This document shows positions 14,558-23,071 of a stretch of DNA of 43,050 bases, one piece after another. The stretch covers positions 1 through 43,050 of the forward strand of contig JAGZJH010000020.1 in assembly GCA_018365815.1 (NCBI GenBank). Reading direction: 5' to 3'. Both the position numbers and the translations under genes were made by a program. The notes under the pieces were generated by a model. It made no database searches, was not told the origin of the DNA, and was given only the letters and a program-made list of their open reading frames with translations. Source of the DNA: Erysipelotrichaceae bacterium. GTDB taxonomy: Bacteria > Bacillota_I > Bacilli_A > Erysipelotrichales > Coprobacillaceae. Within the stretch, counting starts at the first letter, position 1. Each line of letters opens with the position of its first letter.

Positions 14558-15742
14558 ATGAATAAAAATAAGAAAATTGCTAAGATCAACTTCAACAATT
14601 CAAGTCAAAAAGTAGAAAATATATTAGAAGTTATTAATGAAGAATATGCCCCTTTAGAATGTTTACATAACAAAAAATTAGATAGTAATAGCATCACAAT
14701 ATGGTTTAAAGGCAGGGGCATACCTTCATGGAGAGATGGTTTAGATGATTTTCTTGATAATCTTGGCATAAAAAATAAAGATATATTATTAAATAAAGCT
14801 TATGGTTTATCTTTATCAGATCAATATTGGTTAAATCCGGTTGAGCGTCTGATGGATTGGAAAGATATTAACTTTTTCGATCATGATTTTAACAGTCAGG
14901 ATTATATAGAGGCGTCTTTTGAAAATAAAATTATAGATAATAAAAATTTAAATTTATATTCGCCTAATAATACATCTGATGGAATGTTGAAGAAGACATG
15001 GATTGTGGGAGTAGATCAACAAAGATATCTGTTGAAATCTTCATTTAGAAAAAAAGGTTTAGAACCTTTTAATGAAGTGTTATCTGGAATGATCGCAAAC
15101 GTTCTTGAATTAAATTATGTTCCTTATACAATAGAGATTTTTAATCAAAATTTACTTTCAAAATGTAAGTGTTTTATTGATAAAGATACAGAATTTATTT
15201 CGGCTTATGCTTTGTTAAAGAGTGAAAATGTCGATATGAATTCCGGCTATATCTTGGTAATGGAAAATTATATCAAAATATTAAAAGATAAAGGCATACA
15301 AGATGTTGAAGAAAAAATTGCTACGATGTTTATTCTTGATTATTTAATGGTTAATCAAGATAGACATTTAGGAAATTTTGGGATTGTTAGAAATGTAAAT
15401 ACTTTAGAATGGTTAGATATAACTCCTAATTTTGATAGTGGACAATCTATGTTTTCTCAAAAAAAAATTTATGAAATGAATTTTGAAAGAGTTAATGGGT
15501 GTTTTTTCAATAATAAAAGTGTAGATTTTGAAAAAATATTAGAACTTTCTTTAAATATGTATTCATCATTTGATATTAACTTTCAAGAATTAGAGAAAGT
15601 TCCATTGATGTGGAAAGATGAATTACTTAAATATCAATATATTTCACTCATGAGTGATGAGAAAATTAATTTATTGATAGATGGATTAAAACTTAGAATT
15701 ACAAAATTGAAAAATAAATTAGCCTATTATTTACAAGGCTAG
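14558..15742 (+). CDS. HipA-like kinase-fold protein, in frame with the toxin upstream
   Basis: From ATG 14558, 394 residues. The N-terminal part (NKNKKIAKINF, NEEYAPLECL) looks like a HipA N-subdomain. The kinase core has a probable ATP-binding Lys160 (RYLLKSSFRKK), a catalytic loop NQDRHLGNFGI with N266, D268 and N273, and a metal-binding D293 (NFDSGQSM). All key residues are present, so phosphotransfer is plausible; HipA kinases phosphorylate aminoacyl-tRNA synthetases or other translation targets. The frame is open back to 14351 and encodes SEYYLMNKNKK across the ATG, and EYYLM is itself typical of the start of such proteins, so the true N-terminus probably lies upstream. No good ribosome site precedes 14558 (AGGGAG is 16 bases away). 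No HipB-like partner gene is present. Confidence 0.75.
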   Translation: MNKNKKIAKINFNNSSQKVENILEVINEEYAPLECLHNKKLDSNSITIWFKGRGIPSWRDGLDDFLDNLGIKNKDILLNKAYGLSLSDQYWLNPVERLMDWKDINFFDHDFNSQDYIEASFENKIIDNKNLNLYSPNNTSDGMLKKTWIVGVDQQRYLLKSSFRKKGLEPFNEVLSGMIANVLELNYVPYTIEIFNQNLLSKCKCFIDKDTEFISAYALLKSENVDMNSGYILVMENYIKILKDKGIQDVEEKIATMFILDYLMVNQDRHLGNFGIVRNVNTLEWLDITPNFDSGQSMFSQKKIYEMNFERVNGCFFNNKSVDFEKILELSLNMYSSFDINFQELEKVPLMWKDELLKYQYISLMSDEKINLLIDGLKLRITKLKNKLAYYLQG

Positions 15743-15813
15743 ATAGTACTTGTTTATCCCCTAATTGAGGTGTAACATATATACTATAAACACAACAATT
15801 GGGAGGAATGAAT

Positions 15814-16326
15814 ATGAACGAAACAATCAATAATTTAATTACTAGAAAAAGTTGTAGAAGTTATCAAGATCGACACGTAGATAAAGAATTACTTCAACAA
15901 ATAGTCGAGGCAGGATTAAATGCACCCTCAGGTTTAAATAAACAAACCCCTAGATTCGTAGTTGTCAGTGATGATGCAGTTGTCAAAAAATTATCACAAT
16001 TAAACGCTGCAGTTGCCAATATGCCAAATGATCCTTTTTATGGAGCAAAGGATGTCATTGTCGTCTTAGCTGAAAAAGAAGCTGATTATATTTATGATGG
16101 TAGCCTTGCAATGGGAAATTTAATGAACGCCGCATGGGCATTGAAAATTGACTCAAGATGGATTCACCGTGCTAAAGAAGTATTTGAAAGTCAAGAAGGA
16201 GAAGAACTTTTAAAACAATGGGGAATAAACGAAGAGGTAGAAGGAATTGGATTTTGTATTTTAGGTTATGCAAAAGAAGAAAAAGAAAAAACAAAGATAA
16301 AGCAAGGGCGAGTTTACTATATTTAA
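15814..16326 (+). CDS. Nitroreductase-family flavoprotein
   Basis: A 170-residue nitroreductase-like protein: RKSCRSYQDRHVDKELLQQI (about 11-30) and EAGLNAPSGLNKQTPRFVVV (about 32-51) hold the usual FMN phosphate-binding Arg/Ser and the APSGxNxQ motif. GSLAMGNLMNAAWAL and GIGFCILGYA complete the fold. It probably acts as a homodimer reducing nitro compounds or quinones with NAD(P)H. The start at 15814 is set by GGAGG seven bases before it. Independent of the toxin locus as far as can be seen. Confidence 0.88.
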   Translation: MNETINNLITRKSCRSYQDRHVDKELLQQIVEAGLNAPSGLNKQTPRFVVVSDDAVVKKLSQLNAAVANMPNDPFYGAKDVIVVLAEKEADYIYDGSLAMGNLMNAAWALKIDSRWIHRAKEVFESQEGEELLKQWGINEEVEGIGFCILGYAKEEKEKTKIKQGRVYYI

Positions 16327-16366
16327 AAATACCGTTTTAATATAAGCTTTTAGAGAACCTACAAAA

Positions 16367-16819
16367 ATGTATTTTTACGAAAAAATAAGTGAACACCACT
16401 TCAACATTGTTTTAGATATTATGATTCGTTCTTTTGATAACGACACTAAAATGCATACCTTACAAAATACCGGTGGTCCAAGGGGATATGATGATGGCAG
16501 TTTATTAAAAAAATGTATGAATAATTATGTCACTGAAATTGTAAAGTTCAACGAGCAAGTCATTGGGTTTTATTGCCTTTCTTTTCAAAATGAAGTAGGC
16601 ACTTTAGAATTGTTTTGTATTGATCCTGATTTTAAAAATCAAGGACACGGTTCAGATGTTTTTAAATCAATTGAAAAAAGGTATCCGGTAAAAAAGTGGC
16701 AATTAGAAACACCTGATTATTCAGTTAGAAATCATTATTTTTATACCAATAAATGTGGATTTAGTTTGGATAAACAAAAAGAAAATACTTACTGCTTTAT
16801 TAAAAAATATGATCAATAA
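16367..16819 (+). CDS. GNAT-family N-acetyltransferase
   Basis: A 150-residue GNAT protein with motif A LELFCIDPDFKNQGHGSDVF (about 83-102; the NQGHGS acetyl-CoA loop) and a C-terminal NHYFYTNKCGF. A weak AGAGAA ribosome site lies upstream. It follows the nitroreductase gene by 40 bp and may be cotranscribed. Acceptor unknown. Confidence 0.8.
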   Translation: MYFYEKISEHHFNIVLDIMIRSFDNDTKMHTLQNTGGPRGYDDGSLLKKCMNNYVTEIVKFNEQVIGFYCLSFQNEVGTLELFCIDPDFKNQGHGSDVFKSIEKRYPVKKWQLETPDYSVRNHYFYTNKCGFSLDKQKENTYCFIKKYDQ

Positions 16820-16866
16820 AAAAGATTTCTTTATCTTAATAGATTTTAAGATAAGAAATCTTTTAT
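16819..16866. terminator. Bidirectional terminator
   Basis: Arms AAAAGATTTCT-T-TATCTTAA / TTAAGATA-AGAAATCTTTT with T runs on both strands, between two convergent genes. Confidence 0.8.
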
Positions 16867-16872
16867 TTTAGA

Positions 16873-19608
16873 TTATAAATCTTCTTTTTTTAATAGTACA
16901 TAACCTAGTAGTGATAACCCCATGAATGTACTCATGGCTAATAACATTGTATTATCACTAGTTTTAGGTGGTTGTGTTTGATCCGTTGGTTTTTCTTTAT
17001 CAGGAATAGGGTCAGGTGTGACAATAGGTTCAGTGGCTAAAGTTTTTGAAGCTAACCATTCAAATAAGTATAAGTCATTATCTTTACATTCGTTATTGAA
17101 AGTATAAATCCAAGACCAATGACCGTTATATTGATAAGGTTTACCCTCAGGTGTAAAGTATTGACCACTTGTGTCATGAACATCATCAAAAATTGATTTA
17201 TGCACATCAGCACCAACAGCTAATAATCTTTCGTATGTTGGTAAAGTTGTTTTTTGAGGATCAACAGTAGTGTCGTTTAAAGCATGTGTAAACCAAATAG
17301 GAATGTCTTTAATGGCTTGAATTTGTTCATCACTAATCCATGAATTATCATAGGCTTCACAAATTGGATAGGCTGCAGCAAAATAATCAGGGTAGTTAAT
17401 AATCATATTCATAGTCATGAAACCACCATTTGAACAACCACCGATATAGATACGATTTGGATCGATTTCTTGATGTTCTTTAACGAATTGATCGATTAAA
17501 CTCATTAAGTTTTCAGTATAGATAGATGATCCGTCTGTTGTATAACCATTTCCATTATCCATCCACATTGTAGGAGCTTGTGGGGTTAATACCCATGCCC
17601 CTTGTTTAAAGTAATTTTGAATAGGTGTATCAATTAAAGCAGTAACTTCATTACCTAAAGTGACAATATCGTTATCAGATCCACCTTCACCAGCACCATG
17701 TAACCAAATAATAAGTGGAAGTTTATTAGAAGTTGTCACTTGTGGTTGGTAGTATCCATATGATAATTCCATACCATCATCAGCGATAAATTTATCTTGA
17801 TTAAATTGATCAGCTAATGGTTTAACTTTATTAATTGGTGTTTTTACGATATTTAATTGAACCTCTTCACCTTTTTCATTATAAATAGGAGAAGATGTTG
17901 TAATAATTAAATCATAAACTTCACACCAAGTGTTTAAAAAAGTTTCTAAACTAAAGTTAAATGGGTTTCCAATTTCCGGATTGACACTCATATTAATAGT
18001 GATATAGTTAGAAGTTTTTTCAACTTTATTACCGTTTTCATCACTTAAATAAGCATCTGTAATTGTTCTAGGAGTTTGTTGAAGTCCACCCATCATGGCT
18101 GTTTTTTCTTCAACCACTTTCAACATATCTTTAGTAATATTTTGAATGTTTTGGTCTAGTTTAATAGTTGTTTTAGTGACCCCAGGACCCCATTCAAATC
18201 CATCAATTGTAATAGTTTGTGTACCGTTAATAATTGTTGTGTCAGCTAATTTTTGATGACTTAGCCAAGTCCATAAATGTTCACCTTTAGCGTTCATTGG
18301 TTCATTATTTAAAGCAAAAATCCATGACCAATGATTACTGTAAGTGACATTTTCTTTAATCCCATCTTTGTCAGTATCTTCTTGATAAGGTAAAACAGAT
18401 TTTCCTTCACTATCTTTGATAGTTGTATATTCAGTGTAGGTAATGTTATCTTTTTCAAAAGTTTTTCCGCCTGAAATAGTTGTAATCGTTTCGTCTCCTT
18501 CACCGATAAGATTATAAATTCTTCTTGCACACTCTTTAGTTTTAACTGTTGTATCATCATCGGCTTGAACTAACCAAATTTTGGTATTGGCATCTTTTAA
18601 TGTCATTAATTCTTCATCAGTAGGGGTTTGTCCACCACGTTCAGTAGCAACATCTAATGCAGGGCAAATAATATTAGCAGCTGCAAATAAATCAGGATAT
18701 TCAATAATCATTCGAGTGGTCATGTATCCACCTGCTGAACAACCGGCAACATAAACTCTATTTGTATCAATATGATATTGTTTTATGACTTTTTGAATTT
18801 CTTGATAAGTAGTTTCTAAATAATTTTCTGCTTGTGCATAATACCATGTATCTGGTGATTGAAAAGCCATCACATAGGCATTATCAAATGTTTGTTGGGC
18901 TTGATCGGTAGCCCAAGCGACAGTACCACGATTAGCTAACATTTGAGCAACGTTATTTTGACTATGATTATAATCCCCTTCACCATTTCCATGGAACCAT
19001 ACAATTAGTGGCCGATTTTCTGGTTGGTTAGAAGGTTTATAAAATTGATAATTAATTTTATCTTTTATAGAAATAAATTTATCCACTTCTGTGTCATGAA
19101 TGACTCCGTTAACATTATTTGTAGAGCCGTTCCAAACATAGATAGAATTTTTACTTACTTCCATTTCTCTTCCATCTAAGGAAGTACCTTGAATGGCTTT
19201 ATTTTGTTTAACTTGATAAGTTAAATCTAGTGGAACATTTCTTCCCTTATCAAGATAGGCTAATGTACTAGAACCTGTTTCGTTTTCTTTAAGCGTTAAA
19301 ATGACTTTTGTTCCATCAATTTTAGTGTTGACGATTGTTCTTTCGACATCTTTAAAATCACCATAACTCATAGCACCATCATTGATGTTTTCACTTGAAC
19401 CAGAAGCAATGACTGTAAAAGTTGAATTATCAATGGCTTCAGGTGTAAAAGTTTTATAGTCAATGACAACTTGATAGATGTTTTGACCAGAATTAGTGAC
19501 TTCGGCGTTTAAATCAAATTCAAATCCAGAGACTGCTTTTATCGGAACAAATGTTAATGATGAAATGATTAAAGCAATCACACTAAATAATGATAAAAAT
19601 TTTTTCAT
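16873..19608 (-). CDS. Surface protein with two tandem esterase (PHB-depolymerase-like) domains
   Basis: 911 residues. A signal peptide (MKKFLSLFSVIALIISSLTF) is followed by an Ig-like N-domain (about 30-150), esterase domain 1 (about 180-440), a second Ig-like domain (about 455-570) and esterase domain 2 (about 600-850). Then come a Pro/Thr-rich stalk, PPKTSDN, a hydrophobic segment and a KKEDL tail, which is a noncanonical sortase or membrane anchor. Each esterase has an alpha/beta-hydrolase triad: GCSAGG with S291, DDDT and NHWSW in the first; GCSNGG with S726, LNDT and GHWSW in the second. The repeated Ig-esterase order suggests an internal duplication. Likely substrates are acyl groups on plant or host polysaccharides; that is inference. 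Confidence 0.85.
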   Translation of the reverse strand: MKKFLSLFSVIALIISSLTFVPIKAVSGFEFDLNAEVTNSGQNIYQVVIDYKTFTPEAIDNSTFTVIASGSSENINDGAMSYGDFKDVERTIVNTKIDGTKVILTLKENETGSSTLAYLDKGRNVPLDLTYQVKQNKAIQGTSLDGREMEVSKNSIYVWNGSTNNVNGVIHDTEVDKFISIKDKINYQFYKPSNQPENRPLIVWFHGNGEGDYNHSQNNVAQMLANRGTVAWATDQAQQTFDNAYVMAFQSPDTWYYAQAENYLETTYQEIQKVIKQYHIDTNRVYVAGCSAGGYMTTRMIIEYPDLFAAANIICPALDVATERGGQTPTDEELMTLKDANTKIWLVQADDDTTVKTKECARRIYNLIGEGDETITTISGGKTFEKDNITYTEYTTIKDSEGKSVLPYQEDTDKDGIKENVTYSNHWSWIFALNNEPMNAKGEHLWTWLSHQKLADTTIINGTQTITIDGFEWGPGVTKTTIKLDQNIQNITKDMLKVVEEKTAMMGGLQQTPRTITDAYLSDENGNKVEKTSNYITINMSVNPEIGNPFNFSLETFLNTWCEVYDLIITTSSPIYNEKGEEVQLNIVKTPINKVKPLADQFNQDKFIADDGMELSYGYYQPQVTTSNKLPLIIWLHGAGEGGSDNDIVTLGNEVTALIDTPIQNYFKQGAWVLTPQAPTMWMDNGNGYTTDGSSIYTENLMSLIDQFVKEHQEIDPNRIYIGGCSNGGFMTMNMIINYPDYFAAAYPICEAYDNSWISDEQIQAIKDIPIWFTHALNDTTVDPQKTTLPTYERLLAVGADVHKSIFDDVHDTSGQYFTPEGKPYQYNGHWSWIYTFNNECKDNDLYLFEWLASKTLATEPIVTPDPIPDKEKPTDQTQPPKTSDNTMLLAMSTFMGLSLLGYVLLKKEDL

Positions 19609-19651
19609 TACGTTTTCCTCCTTTTAATGTATATATTTTAAGTATATAAAT

Positions 19652-19687
19652 AAAAAATGTGAATTTCATTCCAAAATCACATTTTTT
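19652..19687 (-). terminator. Terminator of the AraC gene
   Basis: AAAAATGTGA / TCACATTTTT arms around a 14-base loop; it overlaps the stop of the AraC gene and separates it from the esterase gene. Confidence 0.65.
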
Positions 19688-20522
19688 AAGGTAAAATTCT
19701 CATCTTTTGACGGTAATGTAAAGGTGTTATTTCATAAACTTTTTTAAACTCATGGTTAAATGCTTTGACATTTGGAAAACCATTTTTTAAAGCAATTTCC
19801 ATAATCGTTTCATCACTTAAAATAACATCTCCATGAGCGTTTTGTAACCGTATTTTCGTAATATATTCTTTAGGGGTAATATGCATATGCATTTTAAATA
19901 ATTTAGTCAAATGGCCAGAAGAAATATTAAAGTGATGGGCAATTTTATTGATTGTTAAATCATCTTGATAGTTTAAATCAATATATTGAGTAATTTCAAC
20001 GATACGTTGGTTATGAGTTTCTTTTAAATTGCTAAAGTTTTTCCTTTCTGTTTTTAATTTGACGATAAATATATAAATCAACATCAATAAGTCACTAGTA
20101 ATTTTTAAATGGCTGTATTCGTTGTTTTGTTGATAAGTTGATATAATAGAATAAATGATTTTTAAAACTTGTTGTTTTGTTTGTTCGTCTTTTATTTGTG
20201 TAAAGTAATAGCGGTCTATATCATGACAATAGTTTTTAATATAGTCATAACTGATTTGAAGACAAAATCCTTTATAAATATCGCTATTTTCATATCCTGA
20301 AAGAAAATGTGGTTCTTTTGAATTGATAATATATAAATCTCCTGCTTTAACTTTTATTTCTTGATTTAATACCCATAAATGGACATCTCCTAAAATAGGA
20401 ATCAGTATTTCAATACTGCGGTGATAGTGTGTTTCAATTTGTGCATTTTGATTTTCAAGATATATATCAATTAATTTAAAAGGTAAGTTAAGTTCAAGTT
20501 CAATTTTTTCATAAGTCCCCAT
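19686..20522 (-). CDS. AraC-family regulator with N-terminal cupin domain
   Basis: 278 residues. An AraC-binding cupin (about 1-140: THYHRSIEILIPILGDVHLW, then KAGDLYIINSKEPHFL) senses a ligand. Two C-terminal HTH motifs (about 180-278: TINKIAHHFNISSGHLTKLF and IMEIALKNGFPNVKAFNHEF) bind DNA. It lies upstream of the esterase gene on the same strand with its own terminator between them. The surface esterase is a plausible target by position only. Confidence 0.87.
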   Translation of the reverse strand: MGTYEKIELELNLPFKLIDIYLENQNAQIETHYHRSIEILIPILGDVHLWVLNQEIKVKAGDLYIINSKEPHFLSGYENSDIYKGFCLQISYDYIKNYCHDIDRYYFTQIKDEQTKQQVLKIIYSIISTYQQNNEYSHLKITSDLLMLIYIFIVKLKTERKNFSNLKETHNQRIVEITQYIDLNYQDDLTINKIAHHFNISSGHLTKLFKMHMHITPKEYITKIRLQNAHGDVILSDETIMEIALKNGFPNVKAFNHEFKKVYEITPLHYRQKMRILP

Positions 20523-20615
20523 TTAAAATTCCTCCTATTTCTTATATTATAAATGAAAAAAGGTTAAAAAATAGGTCGTTTACAATATTTTAAAATAAAA
20601 TTTTTAATCGTTATG

Positions 20616-20644
20616 TTGTCAAGTGTGGTTTATGTGTTTATTAT
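20616..20644 (+). promoter_or_regulatory. Promoter of the histidine phosphatase gene
   Basis: TTGTCA (20616-20621), 17 bp, TATTAT (20639-20644), 30 bp before the start codon. Confidence 0.6.
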
Positions 20645-20674
20645 ATAAATAATAAAATTAAAGGAGGAAATCGA

Positions 20675-21256
20675 ATGAAAAAAATACTATATTTAATAAG
20701 ACATGGACAAACTTTGTTTAATCTTCAACATAAAATTCAAGGGTGGTGTGATTCCCCTTTGACTGATTTAGGAATTAAACAAGCAAAAATGGCGGCAGAG
20801 TATTTTAAAGATAATCATATTACTTTTGATCATGCTTATAGCAGTACATCTGAAAGAGCTTGTGATACATTAGAGATTGTTACTGATTATAAAATGCTTT
20901 ATACACGTTTAAAAGGGTTAAAAGAATGGAATTTTGGAGTATATGAAGGTAAAGATGAGTGTTTGAATCCAAAATTACCTTATGAAGATTTTTTTAAAGC
21001 CTATGGTGGTGAGGGTGAAGTAGAATTTAGAAAAAGAGTAAATCAAACTTTAACTGAGGTTATGGAAAAAGAAGATCATGAGGTTGTTTTAGCCGTTTCT
21101 CATGGAGCAGTTTGTGGACAATTTTATCGTCAATGGGAAAAGTATTCTCAAGTAGTTAAAAAAGAGAGATTTTATAACTGTTGTATTTTGAAATTTGAAT
21201 ATGAAAATGGTATTTTTACTTTAGTTGAATTGTTTAATCGTAATATCACTGAATAA
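20675..21256 (+). CDS. Histidine phosphatase (phosphoglycerate-mutase-like)
   Basis: 193 residues. The catalytic RHG motif is at LYLIRHGQT (His10), with the second His in VSHGAVCGQF and the acid loop in LKGLKEWNFGVYEG. Short length and lack of the mutase insert point to a phosphatase of the branch-1 histidine phosphatase superfamily rather than glycolytic Gpm. An AAAGGAGG ribosome site is present. Confidence 0.87.
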   Translation: MKKILYLIRHGQTLFNLQHKIQGWCDSPLTDLGIKQAKMAAEYFKDNHITFDHAYSSTSERACDTLEIVTDYKMLYTRLKGLKEWNFGVYEGKDECLNPKLPYEDFFKAYGGEGEVEFRKRVNQTLTEVMEKEDHEVVLAVSHGAVCGQFYRQWEKYSQVVKKERFYNCCILKFEYENGIFTLVELFNRNITE

Positions 21257-21264
21257 TTATATAA

Positions 21265-21306
21265 AAAAGAGAATAAAAGATTGTTTTAATCGGCTATTCT
21301 CTTTTA
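21265..21306. terminator. Terminator overlapping the next promoter
   Basis: AAAAGAGAATA / TATTCTCTTTT hairpin with a T run. A TTGTTT-18-TATAAT promoter (21281-21310) for the following gene overlaps its 3' half. Confidence 0.65.
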
Positions 21307-21340
21307 TAATAGTATTTATAAAAAATTAAAGAGGTGTACT

Positions 21341-22030
21341 ATGGAAAGATATAGTGAAATTACAAACAATATTAAAAGAGAGATTGTATTATTAAAAGCC
21401 AGACCTTGTGCATGGTCTAAATGTAGTTTTTGTGATTATATAGAAGATAATACGACATGTACTAAAGAAATGCTTAAAATTAATAATGAAACATTAGATA
21501 AAGTTACCGGAAAATATGGTGTATTAGAAGTTATTGATTCAGCGAGTATCTTTGAACTTCCTAAAGAAACGTTAGAAAGGATTAAAGAGATTATTGAGGC
21601 TAAAAATATTCATACATTGTTTGTGGAAAGTCATTGGATTTATCATCAAAAAATTCAATCGATTAGAGATTATTTTAAAATAAAAGTGATTGTTAAAAGT
21701 GGGGTAGAGACATTTGATGAAGATTTTAGAAATCGAGTGTTAAATAAAAATGTGACTTTCAAAACAATTGAGGAATTTAAACAATATTATGATTCACCTT
21801 GTATCATGGTAGGGATTAAAGGACAGACTAAAGAGATGATCGAACATGATATTGAAATTTTAGAACAATATTTTAATCATGCAACAATTAGTGTTTATCG
21901 TAATAATTCAACACCAATTAAAAGAGATGATCAGTTAGTTGAATGGTTTATGAATAAGTATCAGTATTTAATTGATGATCCGCGTTTTGATTTTCTTTAT
22001 GAACCGACTGATTTTGGGGTAGGAGATTAA
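21341..22030 (+). CDS. Small radical-SAM protein
   Basis: 229 residues with three cysteines C23-AWSK-C28-SF-C31 followed by DY, i.e. CX4CX2C rather than the canonical CX3CX2C, within LLKARPCAWSKCSFCDY. This should bind the [4Fe-4S] cluster that cleaves S-adenosylmethionine. Later strands (TLFVESHW, VIVKSGVETFD, SPCIMVGIKG) fit a partial TIM barrel, and no accessory cluster domain is visible. I recall similar stand-alone proteins near queuosine-salvage genes in Firmicutes, but nothing here confirms a substrate. Its promoter overlaps the preceding terminator. Confidence 0.72.
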   Translation: MERYSEITNNIKREIVLLKARPCAWSKCSFCDYIEDNTTCTKEMLKINNETLDKVTGKYGVLEVIDSASIFELPKETLERIKEIIEAKNIHTLFVESHWIYHQKIQSIRDYFKIKVIVKSGVETFDEDFRNRVLNKNVTFKTIEEFKQYYDSPCIMVGIKGQTKEMIEHDIEILEQYFNHATISVYRNNSTPIKRDDQLVEWFMNKYQYLIDDPRFDFLYEPTDFGVGD

Positions 22031-22130
22031 TGATTTTAAGAATTAGAAAAAAAGTAAGATAAATAAAAATTAATGTTAAAATGGGGATAGGAGATGTTGT
22101 CTTTTTTGGCATCAAAATGGAGGTAAGAAA

Positions 22131-23030
22131 ATGGATATAGTTAAGAATTATATTGTATTTGATATTGGTGGAACTGCCGTAAAATGGTCGGTTATTGATG
22201 AAATCGGTTCAATTTTAACAAGTGGCAAAATTGAAATTGCACCTACAATTGAAATGTTTTTTGAAAGATTAATTGAAAGAGTGAATATCTCTAAAAGTGA
22301 ATATAATGTAGCAGGAATTGCGATTAGTGCACCAGGTGCGGTAGATTCTAAAACAGGGGTGATTGGTGGAGCAAGTGCTTTACCTTATATTCATGGACCT
22401 AATTTTAAAGAAATTTTAAAAAAAGCCACTGGTTTAGAAGTGGAAATTGAAAATGATGCTAATTGTGCGGCTTTAGGAGAATGTTGGTTAGGTTCGGCTT
22501 CTGACAACCAAGATTGTGCATTTGTTGTATGTGGAACCGGGATTGGTGGAGCTTTAATTAAGAATCGCCAATTGCATGTTGGGATTAATAAACATGGTGG
22601 AGAATTTGGTTGTTGTATTGTCGACTTTGATCCTAATGATGAAATTAAGTTTAAAACTTGGTCAACAGTGGGTTCAACTGTTGCTTTAGCAAGAAATGTT
22701 TCAAAACGTTTGAATAGAGAAGTCAGTGGAATTGAAGTATTTGATTTAGCAAATGCGGGTAATGAAGTGGCTTTAGAAGAAATTGATCGTTACTATTATT
22801 ATATGGCTATTGGTATTTATAATATTCAATATAACTATGATCCAGAGGTCATTGTTTTAGGTGGTGCAATTAGCGAAAGAGAAGAGTATATTGATCAAAT
22901 TAATCAACATATTGATGTGATTATGAAAGAAAATACAAATGGTAAGATAAGACCAATTATTAAACGTTGTCAAAAAGGAAATGACGCTAATAAATTAGGA
23001 GCGTTGTATAATTTTTTACAATATCATTAA
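22131..23030 (+). CDS. ROK-family sugar kinase
   Basis: 299 residues. Phosphate-binding loop VFDIGGTAVKWSVID near residue 10; sugar-binding and catalytic region GIAISAPGAVD and EIENDANCAALGECWLGSA; adenosine loop FVVCGTGIGGALI; HKHGGEFGCC. The zinc-binding CxCGxxGCxE block of many ROK kinases is absent. It could phosphorylate glucose, N-acetylglucosamine or N-acetylmannosamine. Being next to a NagE-like PTS suggests amino-sugar use, but the substrate is not determined. A GGAGG ribosome site is present. Confidence 0.85.
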   Translation: MDIVKNYIVFDIGGTAVKWSVIDEIGSILTSGKIEIAPTIEMFFERLIERVNISKSEYNVAGIAISAPGAVDSKTGVIGGASALPYIHGPNFKEILKKATGLEVEIENDANCAALGECWLGSASDNQDCAFVVCGTGIGGALIKNRQLHVGINKHGGEFGCCIVDFDPNDEIKFKTWSTVGSTVALARNVSKRLNREVSGIEVFDLANAGNEVALEEIDRYYYYMAIGIYNIQYNYDPEVIVLGGAISEREEYIDQINQHIDVIMKENTNGKIRPIIKRCQKGNDANKLGALYNFLQYH

Positions 23031-23071
23031 ATATAAAAAGAAGCTTCGTTAAAAGCTTCTTTTTATATTTA
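23029..23071. terminator. Bidirectional terminator
   Basis: AATATAAAAAGAAGCTT / AAGCTTCTTTTTATATT around a short loop, between convergent ROK and IIA genes. Confidence 0.8.
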
